Source: an uncultured Desulfobulbaceae bacterium (GTDB lineage Bacteria; Desulfobacterota; Desulfobulbia; Desulfobulbales; Desulfobulbaceae). From it: DNA of 14,737 nt. The notes under the pieces are model-generated. The model did not search any database. It saw only the letters and a list, made by a program, of their open reading frames with translations, and was not told the DNA's origin. The stretch is taken from the NCBI GenBank assembly GCA_945787305.1, contig CALZIH010000150.1, positions 1 to 14,737 on the forward strand, in the 5' to 3' direction. Below, one piece after another: positions 5,809-13,290 of the stretch. Each line of letters opens with the position of its first letter. Within the stretch, counting starts at the first letter, position 1. Both the position numbers and the translations under genes were made by a program.

Positions 5809-6207
5809 ATGCTGAAAACAATCCACCCGATCATCGGCGCATGTTTCCTGATGCTCCTGTCATCAACAATATCCTTTGCCGAGGAAAATCAATATAGAAT
5901 TGTCGTCGCCGGTGAAGACAGGGCAATCACGTCCCGAATCAGCAAGGTTGCCGCCCGTGCACCCTATTTCCACTTTTTTGACAAACAGGGCAACCTGCTG
6001 CAAACCCTGCAAAATCCCTATGCTGAAGCCGGCGGTGGAGCGGGCCCCAAAACTGCCGCTTTTCTGGTTGAAAAAGAAGCAAATCTCATTGTTGCGGGTA
6101 AATTTGGAAAAAAAATGAAAAACGCGCTCAAAGCCGACGACATGCAATATATCGAGCGACAGGGAGTTGTTATTGACGCAGTCAAGGAGCTCAACCATGG
6201 ACAATAA
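5809..6207 (+). CDS. Secreted NifX/NafY-like (dinitrogenase Fe-Mo cofactor-binding fold) protein
   Basis: This 132-residue protein has a signal peptide at 1-24 (LMLLSSTISFA|EEN) and a mature domain with the layout of the DiNase_FeMo-co/NifX family: an N-terminal strand RIVVAGED, then ITSRISKVAARAPYFHFFD, KQGNLLQTLQNPYAEAGGGAGPKTAAFLVEKEANLIVAGKFG, and YIERQGVVIDAVKEL. Cytoplasmic family members bind or carry metal clusters. Here the domain would be periplasmic, and no Cys remains in the mature part. A ribosome site (GGAGA) lies at about 5799. Its stop overlaps the start of the LolA-like gene by 11 bases, so the two are coupled. The role in this operon is unknown. The fold call is by eye. Confidence 0.75.
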   Translation: MLKTIHPIIGACFLMLLSSTISFAEENQYRIVVAGEDRAITSRISKVAARAPYFHFFDKQGNLLQTLQNPYAEAGGGAGPKTAAFLVEKEANLIVAGKFGKKMKNALKADDMQYIERQGVVIDAVKELNHGQ

Positions 6208-6946
6208 AACATGCTTTCGCCTGATAACAATCCTTGCACTGCTCCTGCTCTGCACTGGCGTTCCAGCCGTGGCCATGGACGGCAATGCGCTTCTGCGTCA
6301 GGTGGATGCCAACATGCAGCCGGCATCGTATGAAATGTATCGCAAACTGATCAATATCGAACCCGATGACACCAAAAAAGAGTTTCTTTTATATACTGTA
6401 AAAAAGGGACGGGACAAGATGGTTGCTCTTTTTCTGTCGCCGGCCAGTGAAGAGGGTCGATCCACCCTTCGCCTGGGCGACAACATGTGGTTGTACATAC
6501 CTAATGTCGGCAAGCCAATCCGTATCACCAGCCTGCAATCGGTGGTGGGTGGTATTTTCAACAACTCGGATATCCTTCGACTTGATTTCAGCCTCGAATA
6601 TGCTGTCAATCAGGTTCAGGAGAATGGAGAGGCGTACCTGCTTGAGCTCAAAGCAAAATCCACTGCCGTCGCCTATGACCAATTGAAGATGACAGTGGAT
6701 AAAAACAACCTGCTGCCGACGGTTATTGAATGTTATACAGCCAGCGGCATGCTGATCAAGACCCTGCATTATTCAAAGATTAAAGATTTCGGCGACGGCC
6801 TGGTCAGGCCATCGGTGTTGGAAACAGACAGCCCGCTGCACAAGGGATACCGCTCGGTGCTGCTTTTTGCCAAGGTGCAACAAAGAGACCTTGCCGACGA
6901 AGTCTTTACTCTGAACTTTCTGCCAAAGGTTGATGCGTTGCGCTAG
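6197..6946 (+). CDS. LolA-like outer membrane lipoprotein-sorting protein
   Basis: This is a 249-residue periplasmic protein starting at ATG 6197 (AAGGAG just before); an upstream in-frame start at 6167 lies inside the preceding gene. The signal peptide is 1-26 (ALLLLCTGVPAVA|MD). The mature part matches the LolA-like family: MYRKLINIEPDD, a KKGRDKMVALFLSPASEEGRSTLRLGDNMWLYIPNVGKPIRI stretch with the 'W.Y.P...K..RI' core, SLQSVVGGIFNNSDILRLDFS, and late strands LPTVIECYTASGMLIKTLHY. Such proteins are beta-sheet half-barrels that carry lipidated or hydrophobic cargo across the periplasm and often sit beside FtsX-type ABC genes, as here. It overlaps both neighbours. The cargo is unknown. Confidence 0.88.
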   Translation: MDNKTCFRLITILALLLLCTGVPAVAMDGNALLRQVDANMQPASYEMYRKLINIEPDDTKKEFLLYTVKKGRDKMVALFLSPASEEGRSTLRLGDNMWLYIPNVGKPIRITSLQSVVGGIFNNSDILRLDFSLEYAVNQVQENGEAYLLELKAKSTAVAYDQLKMTVDKNNLLPTVIECYTASGMLIKTLHYSKIKDFGDGLVRPSVLETDSPLHKGYRSVLLFAKVQQRDLADEVFTLNFLPKVDALR

Positions 6947-8213
6947 CCCCAGGTCCTGCCAGGGCATTTCCTTGCTGCTGGCGGCCTTTTTCCTGCCGGT
7001 ATTATGCGGAGCCGGTGAAGACTTTAGTTTTGACATCGAGGAGATCGAAAAAAAAACCTTTGCCTGGGGTGGTTTTGCAGAGATTAAATGGGAACACATG
7101 GACATCAACCAGGACTCGTCCTTCAGCCTGCTCAACCTTGCCGACGACGCTTCGACAACCATTGACCGCTTCAGCGGCAGCCTGCAACTGGACGGCAGGT
7201 ACAGTCGAAATACCTTCACGCTCAACTGGCTGCTTAAGGCGGCAGGGCAACAAGACAACCTTGGCTGGATAGATTTTGCCGATGTGTACGAAGCCTATGG
7301 CTCCATCAAGCCCTCAGCAAGTGTTACCGCCAACCTGGGAAAAAAATCTTACAAATGGGGGAAGGGCTACGCCTGGAATCCGGTTGGCTTTATTAACCGA
7401 CGCAAAGACCCAAACAATCCGGATGAATCCCTGGAAGGGTATATTACGCTAGAGGCCGACCTGATAAAAAGTCATACTCGTCCACTGCAGACCACGGCGC
7501 TGACAGCTGTTCTTCTTCCGGTCTGGGATGGGGTTAATGAAGATTTTGGAGAACCAGACCAGCTCAACCTTGCAGGCAAACTTTATCTGCTTTTGCTGGA
7601 TACCGATATCGACCTGCTCTTTTTGACCGGTAAGAGCCGCTCAACAAGCTTTGGTCTTGATTTTTCCAAGAACCTGGCCACCACGGATCATGAGAAGTGG
7701 CTCCTGCAGGAGGACAACACCTTGCTTCTCACCCCAGAAAATCGCCTCTCCTGGCTCCTTGGTCTTCGTTACCTGTCTGCATCCAACATAACCTCAATCA
7801 TCGAATATTATCATAATGGCGGTGGCTACTCTGAAGAAGAAATGAACAGGTTCTATCGCTTTACTAAAGAGGCAGGAAAAGATTTCAAGCAGACAGCCAG
7901 CGGGTTTTTCCTCGATCAAGCGCGGGAAATGAGCCTCAAGGGTTACGGCAGGCCGCAACCCGGACGCAACTATCTGTATGCGCGCTTCAGTCAAAAGGAG
8001 CCCTTTAACATCCTCTACTTCACCCCTGCCCTGAGCGCTATCATCAACCTGGATGACAAGAGTTACACCCTGACACCTGAGTTGGCTTACAACGGCTATA
8101 CAAACTGGGAGATACGTTTGCGTTTCAGCTATCTTAATGGAAAACCACTGTCCGAGTATGGGGAAAAGCTCAACAGCAACAAAGTTGAACTTCGATTACG
8201 TTATTTTTTCTAA
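6933..8213 (+). CDS. Outer-membrane beta-barrel protein of the Lol-like export operon
   Basis: This is a 426-residue protein starting at ATG 6933 (an in-frame TTG at 6930 is less likely); it overlaps the LolA-like gene by 14 bases. There is a signal peptide at about 1-28 (GISLLLAAFFLPVLCGAG). 'PVLC' lacks the small residue needed for a lipobox. The body alternates polar and hydrophobic residues in many short strands with Trp/Tyr girdles (FAWGGFAEIKWEH, YSRNTFTLNWLLKAAG, WEIRLRFSYLNG) and ends LRLRYFF, a classic barrel-assembly signal with terminal Phe. Some phrases (KKSYKWGKGYAWNPVGFINRRKDPNNPDE) are strongly patterned and probably form a plug or periplasmic loop. I do not recognise a named family with certainty. 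Context suggests it receives cargo from the LolA-like protein. Confidence 0.8.
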   Translation: MRCASPRSCQGISLLLAAFFLPVLCGAGEDFSFDIEEIEKKTFAWGGFAEIKWEHMDINQDSSFSLLNLADDASTTIDRFSGSLQLDGRYSRNTFTLNWLLKAAGQQDNLGWIDFADVYEAYGSIKPSASVTANLGKKSYKWGKGYAWNPVGFINRRKDPNNPDESLEGYITLEADLIKSHTRPLQTTALTAVLLPVWDGVNEDFGEPDQLNLAGKLYLLLLDTDIDLLFLTGKSRSTSFGLDFSKNLATTDHEKWLLQEDNTLLLTPENRLSWLLGLRYLSASNITSIIEYYHNGGGYSEEEMNRFYRFTKEAGKDFKQTASGFFLDQAREMSLKGYGRPQPGRNYLYARFSQKEPFNILYFTPALSAIINLDDKSYTLTPELAYNGYTNWEIRLRFSYLNGKPLSEYGEKLNSNKVELRLRYFF

Positions 8214-8254
8214 ATATTTTCCATCCAGGAGATTGGTACGCTACTGGCTTGCCC

Positions 8255-8286
8255 AAGGAACCTTTACCTCAAGGTACATTCCTTTT
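8255..8286 (+). terminator. Possible weak terminator after the export operon
   Basis: An imperfect hairpin: AAGGAA (8255-8260) pairs with TTCCTT (8279-8284), and TACC (8265-8268) with GGTA (8273-8276) around a tetraloop, with an internal bulge. Only four T's follow. It is placed about 40 bases after the stop, but it is weak. Confidence 0.35.
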
Positions 8287-8327
8287 GTCAGGAAAAATTC
8301 TCCTTACCGCCTCCTTTTCATTACCCC

Positions 8328-8356
8328 TTGACAGTGCATTTTATTCTTTATATACT
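8328..8356 (+). promoter_or_regulatory. Sigma-70 promoter of ilvBN
   Basis: TTGACA (8328-8333), 17 bases, TATACT (8351-8356). This is near-perfect housekeeping consensus with ideal spacing. Predicted transcription start near 8363 leaves a leader of about 135 bases before ilvB. Confidence 0.85.
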
Positions 8357-8406
8357 TCCGAATTACGCATTTATACGAGCTCCTGGGCTAACAAATTTTT
8401 TCCAGG

Positions 8407-8472
8407 ATGATTTCGCTAGTTCTACCCATATTATTTTTTATTTTTACCCGGCTCAGTAGCCAACATGTCTGA
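8407..8472 (+). CDS. Candidate ilvB leader peptide rich in Ile/Leu/Val
   Basis: A 21-codon frame lies inside the untranslated leader between the ilvB promoter and ilvB. Nine of its 21 residues are branched-chain (Ile at 2, 8, 12; Leu at 4, 6, 9, 16; Val at 5 and 21), the products of the pathway. This is the composition seen in amino-acid attenuator peptides. It ends inside a hairpin 25 bases before the ilvB ATG. Against it: the ribosome site (CCAGG) abuts the ATG too closely, the region is T-rich so Ile/Leu/Phe are expected by chance, and no T-tailed terminator follows. Confidence 0.4.
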   Translation: MISLVLPILFFIFTRLSSQHV

Positions 8473-8476
8473 GCCG
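8449..8476 (+). promoter_or_regulatory. Hairpin in the ilvB leader
   Basis: CGGCTCAG (8449-8456) pairs perfectly with CTGAGCCG (8469-8476) around a 12-base loop. It overlaps the last codons and stop of the candidate leader peptide and ends 9 bases before the ilvB ribosome site. No T run follows, so it is not a standard terminator. A ribosome reaching the leader stop codon would melt it. Confidence 0.55.
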
Positions 8477-8497
8477 AACAACAGAAAGGACAACCCG

Positions 8498-10198
8498 ATG
8501 AGCAAAATTACAGGTTCGCAGGCCATCATCAAATGCCTACAGGAAGAAGGTGTTGATACGATTTTCGGTTTCCCGGGCGGCGCGGTTATTGATTTGTACG
8601 ACGAGCTGCTTGACTCCGATATAAAAAACGTACTTGTCCGCCACGAACAGGGCGCAGTACACGCTGCCGACGGATACGCCCGTGCCACCGGTAAAGTCGG
8701 TGTTGCCCTGCTGACTTCGGGGCCCGGCGCGACCAATGGTGTAACGGGCATTGCCACAGCCTATTTGGATTCAATCCCCATAGTGGTCCTAACCGGTCAG
8801 GTCCCCAGGGCCTTGATCGGCAACGATGCCTTTCAGGAAGTCGATATTGTCGGCATCACCCGACCCTGCACCAAACACAACTATCTGGTCAGCGATCCGG
8901 CCGACTTGGTTTCGACCATGCGTGAAGCCTTCTACCTGGCGGCTTCCGGACGACCGGGACCGGTACTGATAGACCTGCCCAAGGATGTTGTTGCCTCGAT
9001 GATGTCTTTTCCGGAAAAGAAAAAAATCAAGATGCAGACCTATCAGCCAAACCTGGCTCCCCATCCCGGTCAGGTTGAAAAGGCCTGCAAAGCCTGCCTT
9101 AAGGCAAAACGACCCGTCCTCTATGTCGGTGGTGGTGTTATTCTTTCCGATGCCAACAAGGAGCTGACCGAGCTTGCTGAAAAGCTTCATGTCCCGGTAA
9201 CCATGACCCTCATGGGCATTGGCGGCTTTCCCGGCACCAACCCGCTATCTCTGGGCATGCTTGGTATGCACGGCAGCTATGCCGCCAACATGTCGGTGGC
9301 CAAAAGCGACCTGCTCATTGCCGTCGGTGCCCGTTTTGACGATCGAGTTACCGGACGATTGGACGCCTTTGCACCCCATGCCAAGATCATCCACATTGAC
9401 ATTGATCCGACATCCATCAGTAAAAATGTCGACGTCGACATCCCCATCGTTGCCGACTGTAAAAATGCCTTGCGCGCGATGAACAGCTGGCTTGACGACT
9501 CAAAAGACTTTGTTGCCGAGGAAAGCGCCGAAAAACATCGTCCCTGGGTCGACCAGGTTCACGAATGGAACGAAAAGCACCCGCTCACCTACCGCGAAGA
9601 AGGCGACATCATCAAGCCGCAGTATGTCATACAGACCCTGGACAGGCTGACCGGCGGCGATGCCATCATCACCACCGAGGTCGGCCAGAACCAGATGTGG
9701 GCCGCCCAGTTTTATAAGTTTAACAAACCCCGGCAATGGTTGACATCTGGTGGACTGGGGACCATGGGTTACGGGCTGCCGGCGGCAATCGGTGCTAAAC
9801 TCGCCTTTCCCGATGCAACGGTTATCGATGTCGCCGGTGACGGTTCCATCCAGATGAACATCCAGGAGCTGGCCACAGCTCGTCAATATGGAGCGCCGGT
9901 AAAGGTTGCCATCCTCAACAACAACTACCTGGGCATGGTCCGTCAATGGCAGGAATTGTTCTACAACAAACGATACTCCGGGACCGTCATGGAAGTCACC
10001 CCTGACTTTGTCGAGCTGGCCAAGGCCTATGGCGCTGTCGGACTGCGTGCCAAAACGAAAAGTGAGGTTGAACCGGTCATCAAGGAAGCGCTTGCCACCG
10101 ACAAACTGGTTATCATGGACTTTGTCATCAGCCGGGAAGAAGGGGTTTTCCCGATGGTTCCGGCCGGCAAGGCGACTACGGAAATGCTGCTTGTATAA
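8498..10198 (+). CDS. ilvB: Acetolactate synthase large (catalytic) subunit
   Basis: IlvB joins two pyruvates, or pyruvate with 2-oxobutyrate, to acetolactate or acetohydroxybutyrate, the first common step of Val/Leu/Ile synthesis. The protein is 566 residues, normal for the family. The start is ATG 8498 with AAGGA seven bases upstream; an in-frame ATG at 8465 lies in the leader hairpin and would add 11 unusual residues. Visible motifs: N-terminal GFPGGAVIDLYDEL, catalytic Glu50 in RHEQGAVHAADGYAR, SGPGATNGVTGIA, the FAD/linker region with GARFDDRVTGR, and the thiamine diphosphate signature GDGSIQMNIQELATA...ILNN (from about residue 447), then YLGMVRQWQELFY. It is followed after 67 bases by ilvN, its regulatory partner. 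Confidence 0.97.
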   Translation: MSKITGSQAIIKCLQEEGVDTIFGFPGGAVIDLYDELLDSDIKNVLVRHEQGAVHAADGYARATGKVGVALLTSGPGATNGVTGIATAYLDSIPIVVLTGQVPRALIGNDAFQEVDIVGITRPCTKHNYLVSDPADLVSTMREAFYLAASGRPGPVLIDLPKDVVASMMSFPEKKKIKMQTYQPNLAPHPGQVEKACKACLKAKRPVLYVGGGVILSDANKELTELAEKLHVPVTMTLMGIGGFPGTNPLSLGMLGMHGSYAANMSVAKSDLLIAVGARFDDRVTGRLDAFAPHAKIIHIDIDPTSISKNVDVDIPIVADCKNALRAMNSWLDDSKDFVAEESAEKHRPWVDQVHEWNEKHPLTYREEGDIIKPQYVIQTLDRLTGGDAIITTEVGQNQMWAAQFYKFNKPRQWLTSGGLGTMGYGLPAAIGAKLAFPDATVIDVAGDGSIQMNIQELATARQYGAPVKVAILNNNYLGMVRQWQELFYNKRYSGTVMEVTPDFVELAKAYGAVGLRAKTKSEVEPVIKEALATDKLVIMDFVISREEGVFPMVPAGKATTEMLLV

Positions 10199-10265
10199 CA
10201 AGCCGCATGGAGAATACAGACCGGATTAACAATTTCTTTTCGATATAGTTACAGGATACAGATCA

Positions 10266-10748
10266 ATGAAACATACACTGTCAGTTTTACTTCAGAACAA
10301 GCCGGGTGCGCTCTCCCGGGTGACTGGCCTGTTCAGCGGCCGCGGTTTTAACATTGAAAGCCTCTGTGTGGCAGAGACCCTTGACCCCAAAGTCTCCTGC
10401 CTGACCCTTGTTACCCGTGGCGATGACGCCATTGTTGAACAGATCACTAAACAGTTACATAAACTGATTGACGTCATCAAAGTGACGGATATCACAGAGG
10501 GGGAATATGTTGAACGGGAGATGATACTCATCCGCGTCAAAGCCGAAGCCAGCACCAGGGCAGAGGTCTTGAGGATCATCGATATCTTCCGGGGAAAGGT
10601 TGTCGATGTCAGCCCCACCTCCTATGCTGTTGAAGTCACAGGCCCCGAATCCAAAATCAAGGCGGTTATTGATATTCTTCGCCCCATAGGCATCAAGGAA
10701 ATCATCCGAACCGGTACCATTGCCATGCCCAGAGCACCAAAAAAATAG
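10266..10748 (+). CDS. ilvN: Acetolactate synthase small (regulatory) subunit
   Basis: This 160-residue regulatory subunit activates the IlvB enzyme and gives valine feedback inhibition. An N-terminal ACT domain (about 3-77) shows NKPGALSRVTGLFSGRGFNIESL, with the Gly/Asn positions that bind the effector. The C-terminal domain (about 80-160) shows EREMILIRVKAE, DIFRGKVVDVSPTSYAVEVTG and GIKEIIRTGTIAMPR. Length and sequence match the longer IlvH/IlvN form. AGGA lies 9 bases before the ATG. A strong terminator closes the operon 44 bases after the stop, so ilvC is not co-transcribed. Confidence 0.96.
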   Translation: MKHTLSVLLQNKPGALSRVTGLFSGRGFNIESLCVAETLDPKVSCLTLVTRGDDAIVEQITKQLHKLIDVIKVTDITEGEYVEREMILIRVKAEASTRAEVLRIIDIFRGKVVDVSPTSYAVEVTGPESKIKAVIDILRPIGIKEIIRTGTIAMPRAPKK

Positions 10749-10784
10749 ATTTTACCGGTCCTTTGGCAACATTCTTGACACGGT

Positions 10785-10820
10785 TAAAAAAGGCATGGCT
10801 GAGTACGCCATGCCTTTTTT
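10785..10820 (+). terminator. Rho-independent terminator after ilvN
   Basis: GGCATGGC (10792-10799) pairs with GCCATGCC (10807-10814) around a 7-base loop. Six T's follow on the plus strand, matched by A's before the stem, so it could act in both directions. Confidence 0.9.
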
Positions 10821-10885
10821 CTGCTCCATCATGACGGGCGGCGCATAAAAAAACAAAATCGCCGCTTGCACTGTACGGAATCACA

Positions 10886-10957
10886 ATGAGCACGAAGCTT
10901 TCCGCCGTCGGTGGCGAGGCTTTACACGACAGCGACAACCATAATACATCTCTATGA
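10886..10957 (+). CDS. Possible 23-codon upstream ORF coupled to psd
   Basis: A short frame (MSTKLSAVGGEALHDS...) starts at ATG 10886 and ends in TGA 10955-10957, overlapping the psd ATG as ATGA. psd itself shows no ribosome site, so re-initiation from this frame could supply its translation. The frame's own ribosome site (CGGAA) is weak and the peptide is unremarkable, so this may be chance. Confidence 0.25.
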   Translation: MSTKLSAVGGEALHDSDNHNTSL

Positions 10958-11607
10958 AGCAGCAGCAGGTTCCCATTGCCAGGGAAGGTTACCCATTTAT
11001 CATATTCTGTGGTTTCACAACAATTATACTTGCTCTCCTTGGCTTTTCGATTGCAGCACTTGTAGCCCTCATACTGACAACATTTGTTACCTGGTTCTTC
11101 AGGGATCCATCCAGGGTTATACCCGACGATCCCGAAGCAGTGCTTTGCCCTGCCGACGGCCGGGTGATTCTTATACGGGAAATAGATGATGACCGGTTTC
11201 TGGGCGAAAGAGCTCTCAAGATATCGATATTCATGAACGTTTTCAATGTCCATGTCAATCGTATACCCTGCACCGGTACGGTGGAAGAAGTGCTGCTCAA
11301 ACCGGGTTCATTTTATTCTGCCGACAAAGATAAAGCCGCTTTGAAAAACGAATACTGCGCGCTGACCCTGAGAACGCAGGGCGGCATCCGCTACAGCGTA
11401 GTACAGGTTGCCGGGCTGCTTGCCCGCCGCATTGTCTGCCGGGCGGAAAAGGGTGACTCCATTGCCGCTGGTACCCGCTACGGGCTCATTCGCTTCGGCT
11501 CACGAGTTGACCTCTATCTTCCCCCTGACACCCAGATCAACGTCCAACTTCGCCAGAAGGTGAAAGCCGGAGAGACGATCCTCGCCCAGCTGAACAGCGA
11601 CCGCTAA
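10954..11607 (+). CDS. psd: Phosphatidylserine decarboxylase (short, single-domain type)
   Basis: Psd converts phosphatidylserine to phosphatidylethanolamine at the inner membrane and uses a pyruvoyl group made by self-cleavage. The protein is 217 residues, the size of the compact form. An N-terminal membrane segment (about 15-48) is followed by FFRDPSRVIPDDPEAVLCPADGRV, holding the conserved Asp68, then IFMNVFNVHVNRIP with the conserved His, then the cleavage site RFGSR, where Gly182-Ser183 would be cut and Ser183 becomes pyruvoyl. The ATG is the first possible start, since an in-frame stop sits 10 bases upstream, and no ribosome site is visible. pssA, often its neighbour in related genomes, is not here. 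Confidence 0.95.
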   Translation: MKQQQVPIAREGYPFIIFCGFTTIILALLGFSIAALVALILTTFVTWFFRDPSRVIPDDPEAVLCPADGRVILIREIDDDRFLGERALKISIFMNVFNVHVNRIPCTGTVEEVLLKPGSFYSADKDKAALKNEYCALTLRTQGGIRYSVVQVAGLLARRIVCRAEKGDSIAAGTRYGLIRFGSRVDLYLPPDTQINVQLRQKVKAGETILAQLNSDR

Positions 11608-11740
11608 TTTCGCCTTCCCTGTCTGTCTCTTTCCCGACTGTTATATTGAAGTACGAGCATACACAAAGCCTGCACCTAAAGCCCTAAGAGAAACAAAGGA
11701 AACACCCACTTCAAATACGTTTTACCCTGAGGAGAAATAA

Positions 11741-12316
11741 GTGCGCATTACCGGTGGCACAGCCTGCGGTCGCAGGTTGACTGGCCCCAAAAAGAAAGGC
11801 GATTCAATTCGTCCAACCAGCGACCGTGTCCGTGAGGCGATCTTTAATATCCTGGCCGAAACTGTTTCAGGGGCGACCGTGCTTGACCTTTTCGCCGGAA
11901 CCGGTGCCTTAGGCCTTGAGTCGCTGAGCCGCGGAGCCGAGTCCGTCGTCTTTGTCGATAAGGACCCCGGAGCCCTGGAAATTATCGGCCTGAACCTGAA
12001 GGCCTGCTTTTCTCAGCCACCGGCCCGAGCCTTTAAGCTTGATCTTTCTCAGGACTTGAGCATACAGCGCCTCCAGCGTCAATTTCCGACAACCTACCGG
12101 TTCAACCTTGTCTTTCTTGATCCCCCCTATGAAAAAAACCTGGCGGAAAAGCTGGTTAAAATGGTAGAAAGTTCAGGGATTCTGGCCGAAAATGCAACAG
12201 TAATAGTAGAGGATCGGCAAAACCAGAACCTGCCGGCAAGGATCAATCGGCTCCAATTGACCGACCGGCGCCGCTACGGGGAAACCGGCCTCTGGTTCTA
12301 TTCACTTTCTTCCTGA
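11741..12316 (+). CDS. rsmD: 16S rRNA (guanine-966-N2)-methyltransferase
   Basis: This 191-residue SAM-dependent enzyme methylates G966 of 16S rRNA. The start is GTG 11741 with GAGGAG at 11729-11734. Motifs in order: MRITGGTACGRRL, the substrate segment IRPTSDRVREAIFNIL, SAM-binding motif I VLDLFAGTGALGLESLSRGA, the acidic FVDKD, and catalytic FLDPPYEK (DPPY) at about 126-131. The C-terminus RRRYGETGLWFY is typical. coaD follows after 13 bases, a widespread rsmD-coaD pairing. Confidence 0.97.
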   Translation: MRITGGTACGRRLTGPKKKGDSIRPTSDRVREAIFNILAETVSGATVLDLFAGTGALGLESLSRGAESVVFVDKDPGALEIIGLNLKACFSQPPARAFKLDLSQDLSIQRLQRQFPTTYRFNLVFLDPPYEKNLAEKLVKMVESSGILAENATVIVEDRQNQNLPARINRLQLTDRRRYGETGLWFYSLSS

Positions 12317-12329
12317 ACAACTAAAATTG

Positions 12330-12866
12330 ATGGGTTACACAGAACATACTCCAAAAATAGTTGCCTCCGAGAAAACGACTGCTGTATACCCGGGCACCTT
12401 TGACCCGATCACCAACGGGCATATTGATATCATTCAACGGGCGCTTGGCCTCTTTGATCGTGTAATTATTGCCATTGCCATCAATTCCCAAAAAAAGCCG
12501 CTGTTCTCGCTTAAAGAACGAATTGACCTGATTAATCAATGCTTCGGCCCTGAGAATGATCGGGTTCAAGTCGACACCACCAGTGGACTGATTGTCGATT
12601 ATGCTGAAGAACAAGGCGCCTGTGCCATTGTGCGTGGCCTGCGGGCGGTTTCCGATTTTGACTATGAATTCCAGCTTGCCCTGATGAACAGAAAACTGGC
12701 CCGCAAGGTGGATACGATTTTTCTGATGACCGGTTTTCGATGGATATATATCAGCTCCAGTATCATCAAGGATGCGGCAAAGCATAACGGTGATATCAGC
12801 GGCCTGGTCCCCATCCATGTACAAAAGGCGTTACAGAATAAATACCATGCCGACTACCAAGGCTGA
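12330..12866 (+). CDS. coaD: Phosphopantetheine adenylyltransferase
   Basis: CoaD transfers AMP from ATP to 4'-phosphopantetheine, the fourth step of coenzyme A synthesis. The protein is 178 residues. The nucleotidyltransferase motif is in AVYPGTFDPITNGH (His of T/HxGH at about 31). Later motifs are TTSGLIVDYAEEQGACAIVRGLRAVSDFDYEFQLALMNRKL and RWIYISSSIIKDAAKHNGDISGLVP. The N-terminus has about 17 residues before AVYPG, longer than the usual 3-5. No start codon lies closer, so ATG 12330 (or TTG 12327) must be used. No clear ribosome site is seen. It overlaps the Rieske gene by 20 bases. Confidence 0.96.
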   Translation: MGYTEHTPKIVASEKTTAVYPGTFDPITNGHIDIIQRALGLFDRVIIAIAINSQKKPLFSLKERIDLINQCFGPENDRVQVDTTSGLIVDYAEEQGACAIVRGLRAVSDFDYEFQLALMNRKLARKVDTIFLMTGFRWIYISSSIIKDAAKHNGDISGLVPIHVQKALQNKYHADYQG

Positions 12867-13290
12867 ACAAGGCGTTGATGGACAACGTCGCCAATTCCTC
12901 AGCCGCTCCCTGCAATGGGCTGGTGTGTGTTTTTCTCTTCTGCTCATCTCTCCCCTGCTTCGTTTTCTCGGATACACCGTCAAACCCAAACCACGATATG
13001 TCACCGTTGCGGCGCCACTTCCCCTAAGCGGATACCACGCAGAACGGGATTTTATACTTTTTGCCGGCGACGATGAACCTTTTGTTGTTTCTCGAACCTG
13101 TACCCATCTGGGCTGTCGGCTCAACTTCCTTGAAGACAAACAGATTATCGAATGTCCCTGTCATCAAAGCCGGTTCACCCCACATGGCAAACTGATCTCA
13201 GGGCCGGCAAAAAAAAACCTGCCGACCTTTACAGTGGAAACGAAAAAGACCGATGAAGGGACGATAAGTGGTTATGTCGTCACATTGTAA
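12847..13290 (+). CDS. Rieske [2Fe-2S] protein of a cytochrome b complex
   Basis: This is a 147-residue iron-sulfur protein that takes electrons from quinol at the outer face of the inner membrane. The Tat-type N-terminus QRRQFLSRS (Arg14-Arg15) is followed by one membrane anchor at about 24-42. The cluster box is complete: CTHLGC (Cys85, His87, disulfide Cys90) and CPCH (Cys103, disulfide Cys105, His106), then GPAKKNLPTF. The ATG at 12847 is preferred because an upstream extension would read through coaD. Its stop overlaps the cytochrome b start (TAATG), so the two are translated together. No cytochrome c or f gene follows. The complex could feed a partner encoded elsewhere. Confidence 0.93.
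   Translation: MPTTKAEQGVDGQRRQFLSRSLQWAGVCFSLLLISPLLRFLGYTVKPKPRYVTVAAPLPLSGYHAERDFILFAGDDEPFVVSRTCTHLGCRLNFLEDKQIIECPCHQSRFTPHGKLISGPAKKNLPTFTVETKKTDEGTISGYVVTL

Noticed and set aside
6167..6196. Ten-residue N-terminal extension of the LolA-like protein
   Set aside because: It lies within the preceding gene, and ATG 6197 has AAGGAG and starts a clean signal peptide.
8449..8476. ilvB leader hairpin as an intrinsic terminator
   Set aside because: It is followed by GAACAACAGAAAGG, with no T run on either strand.
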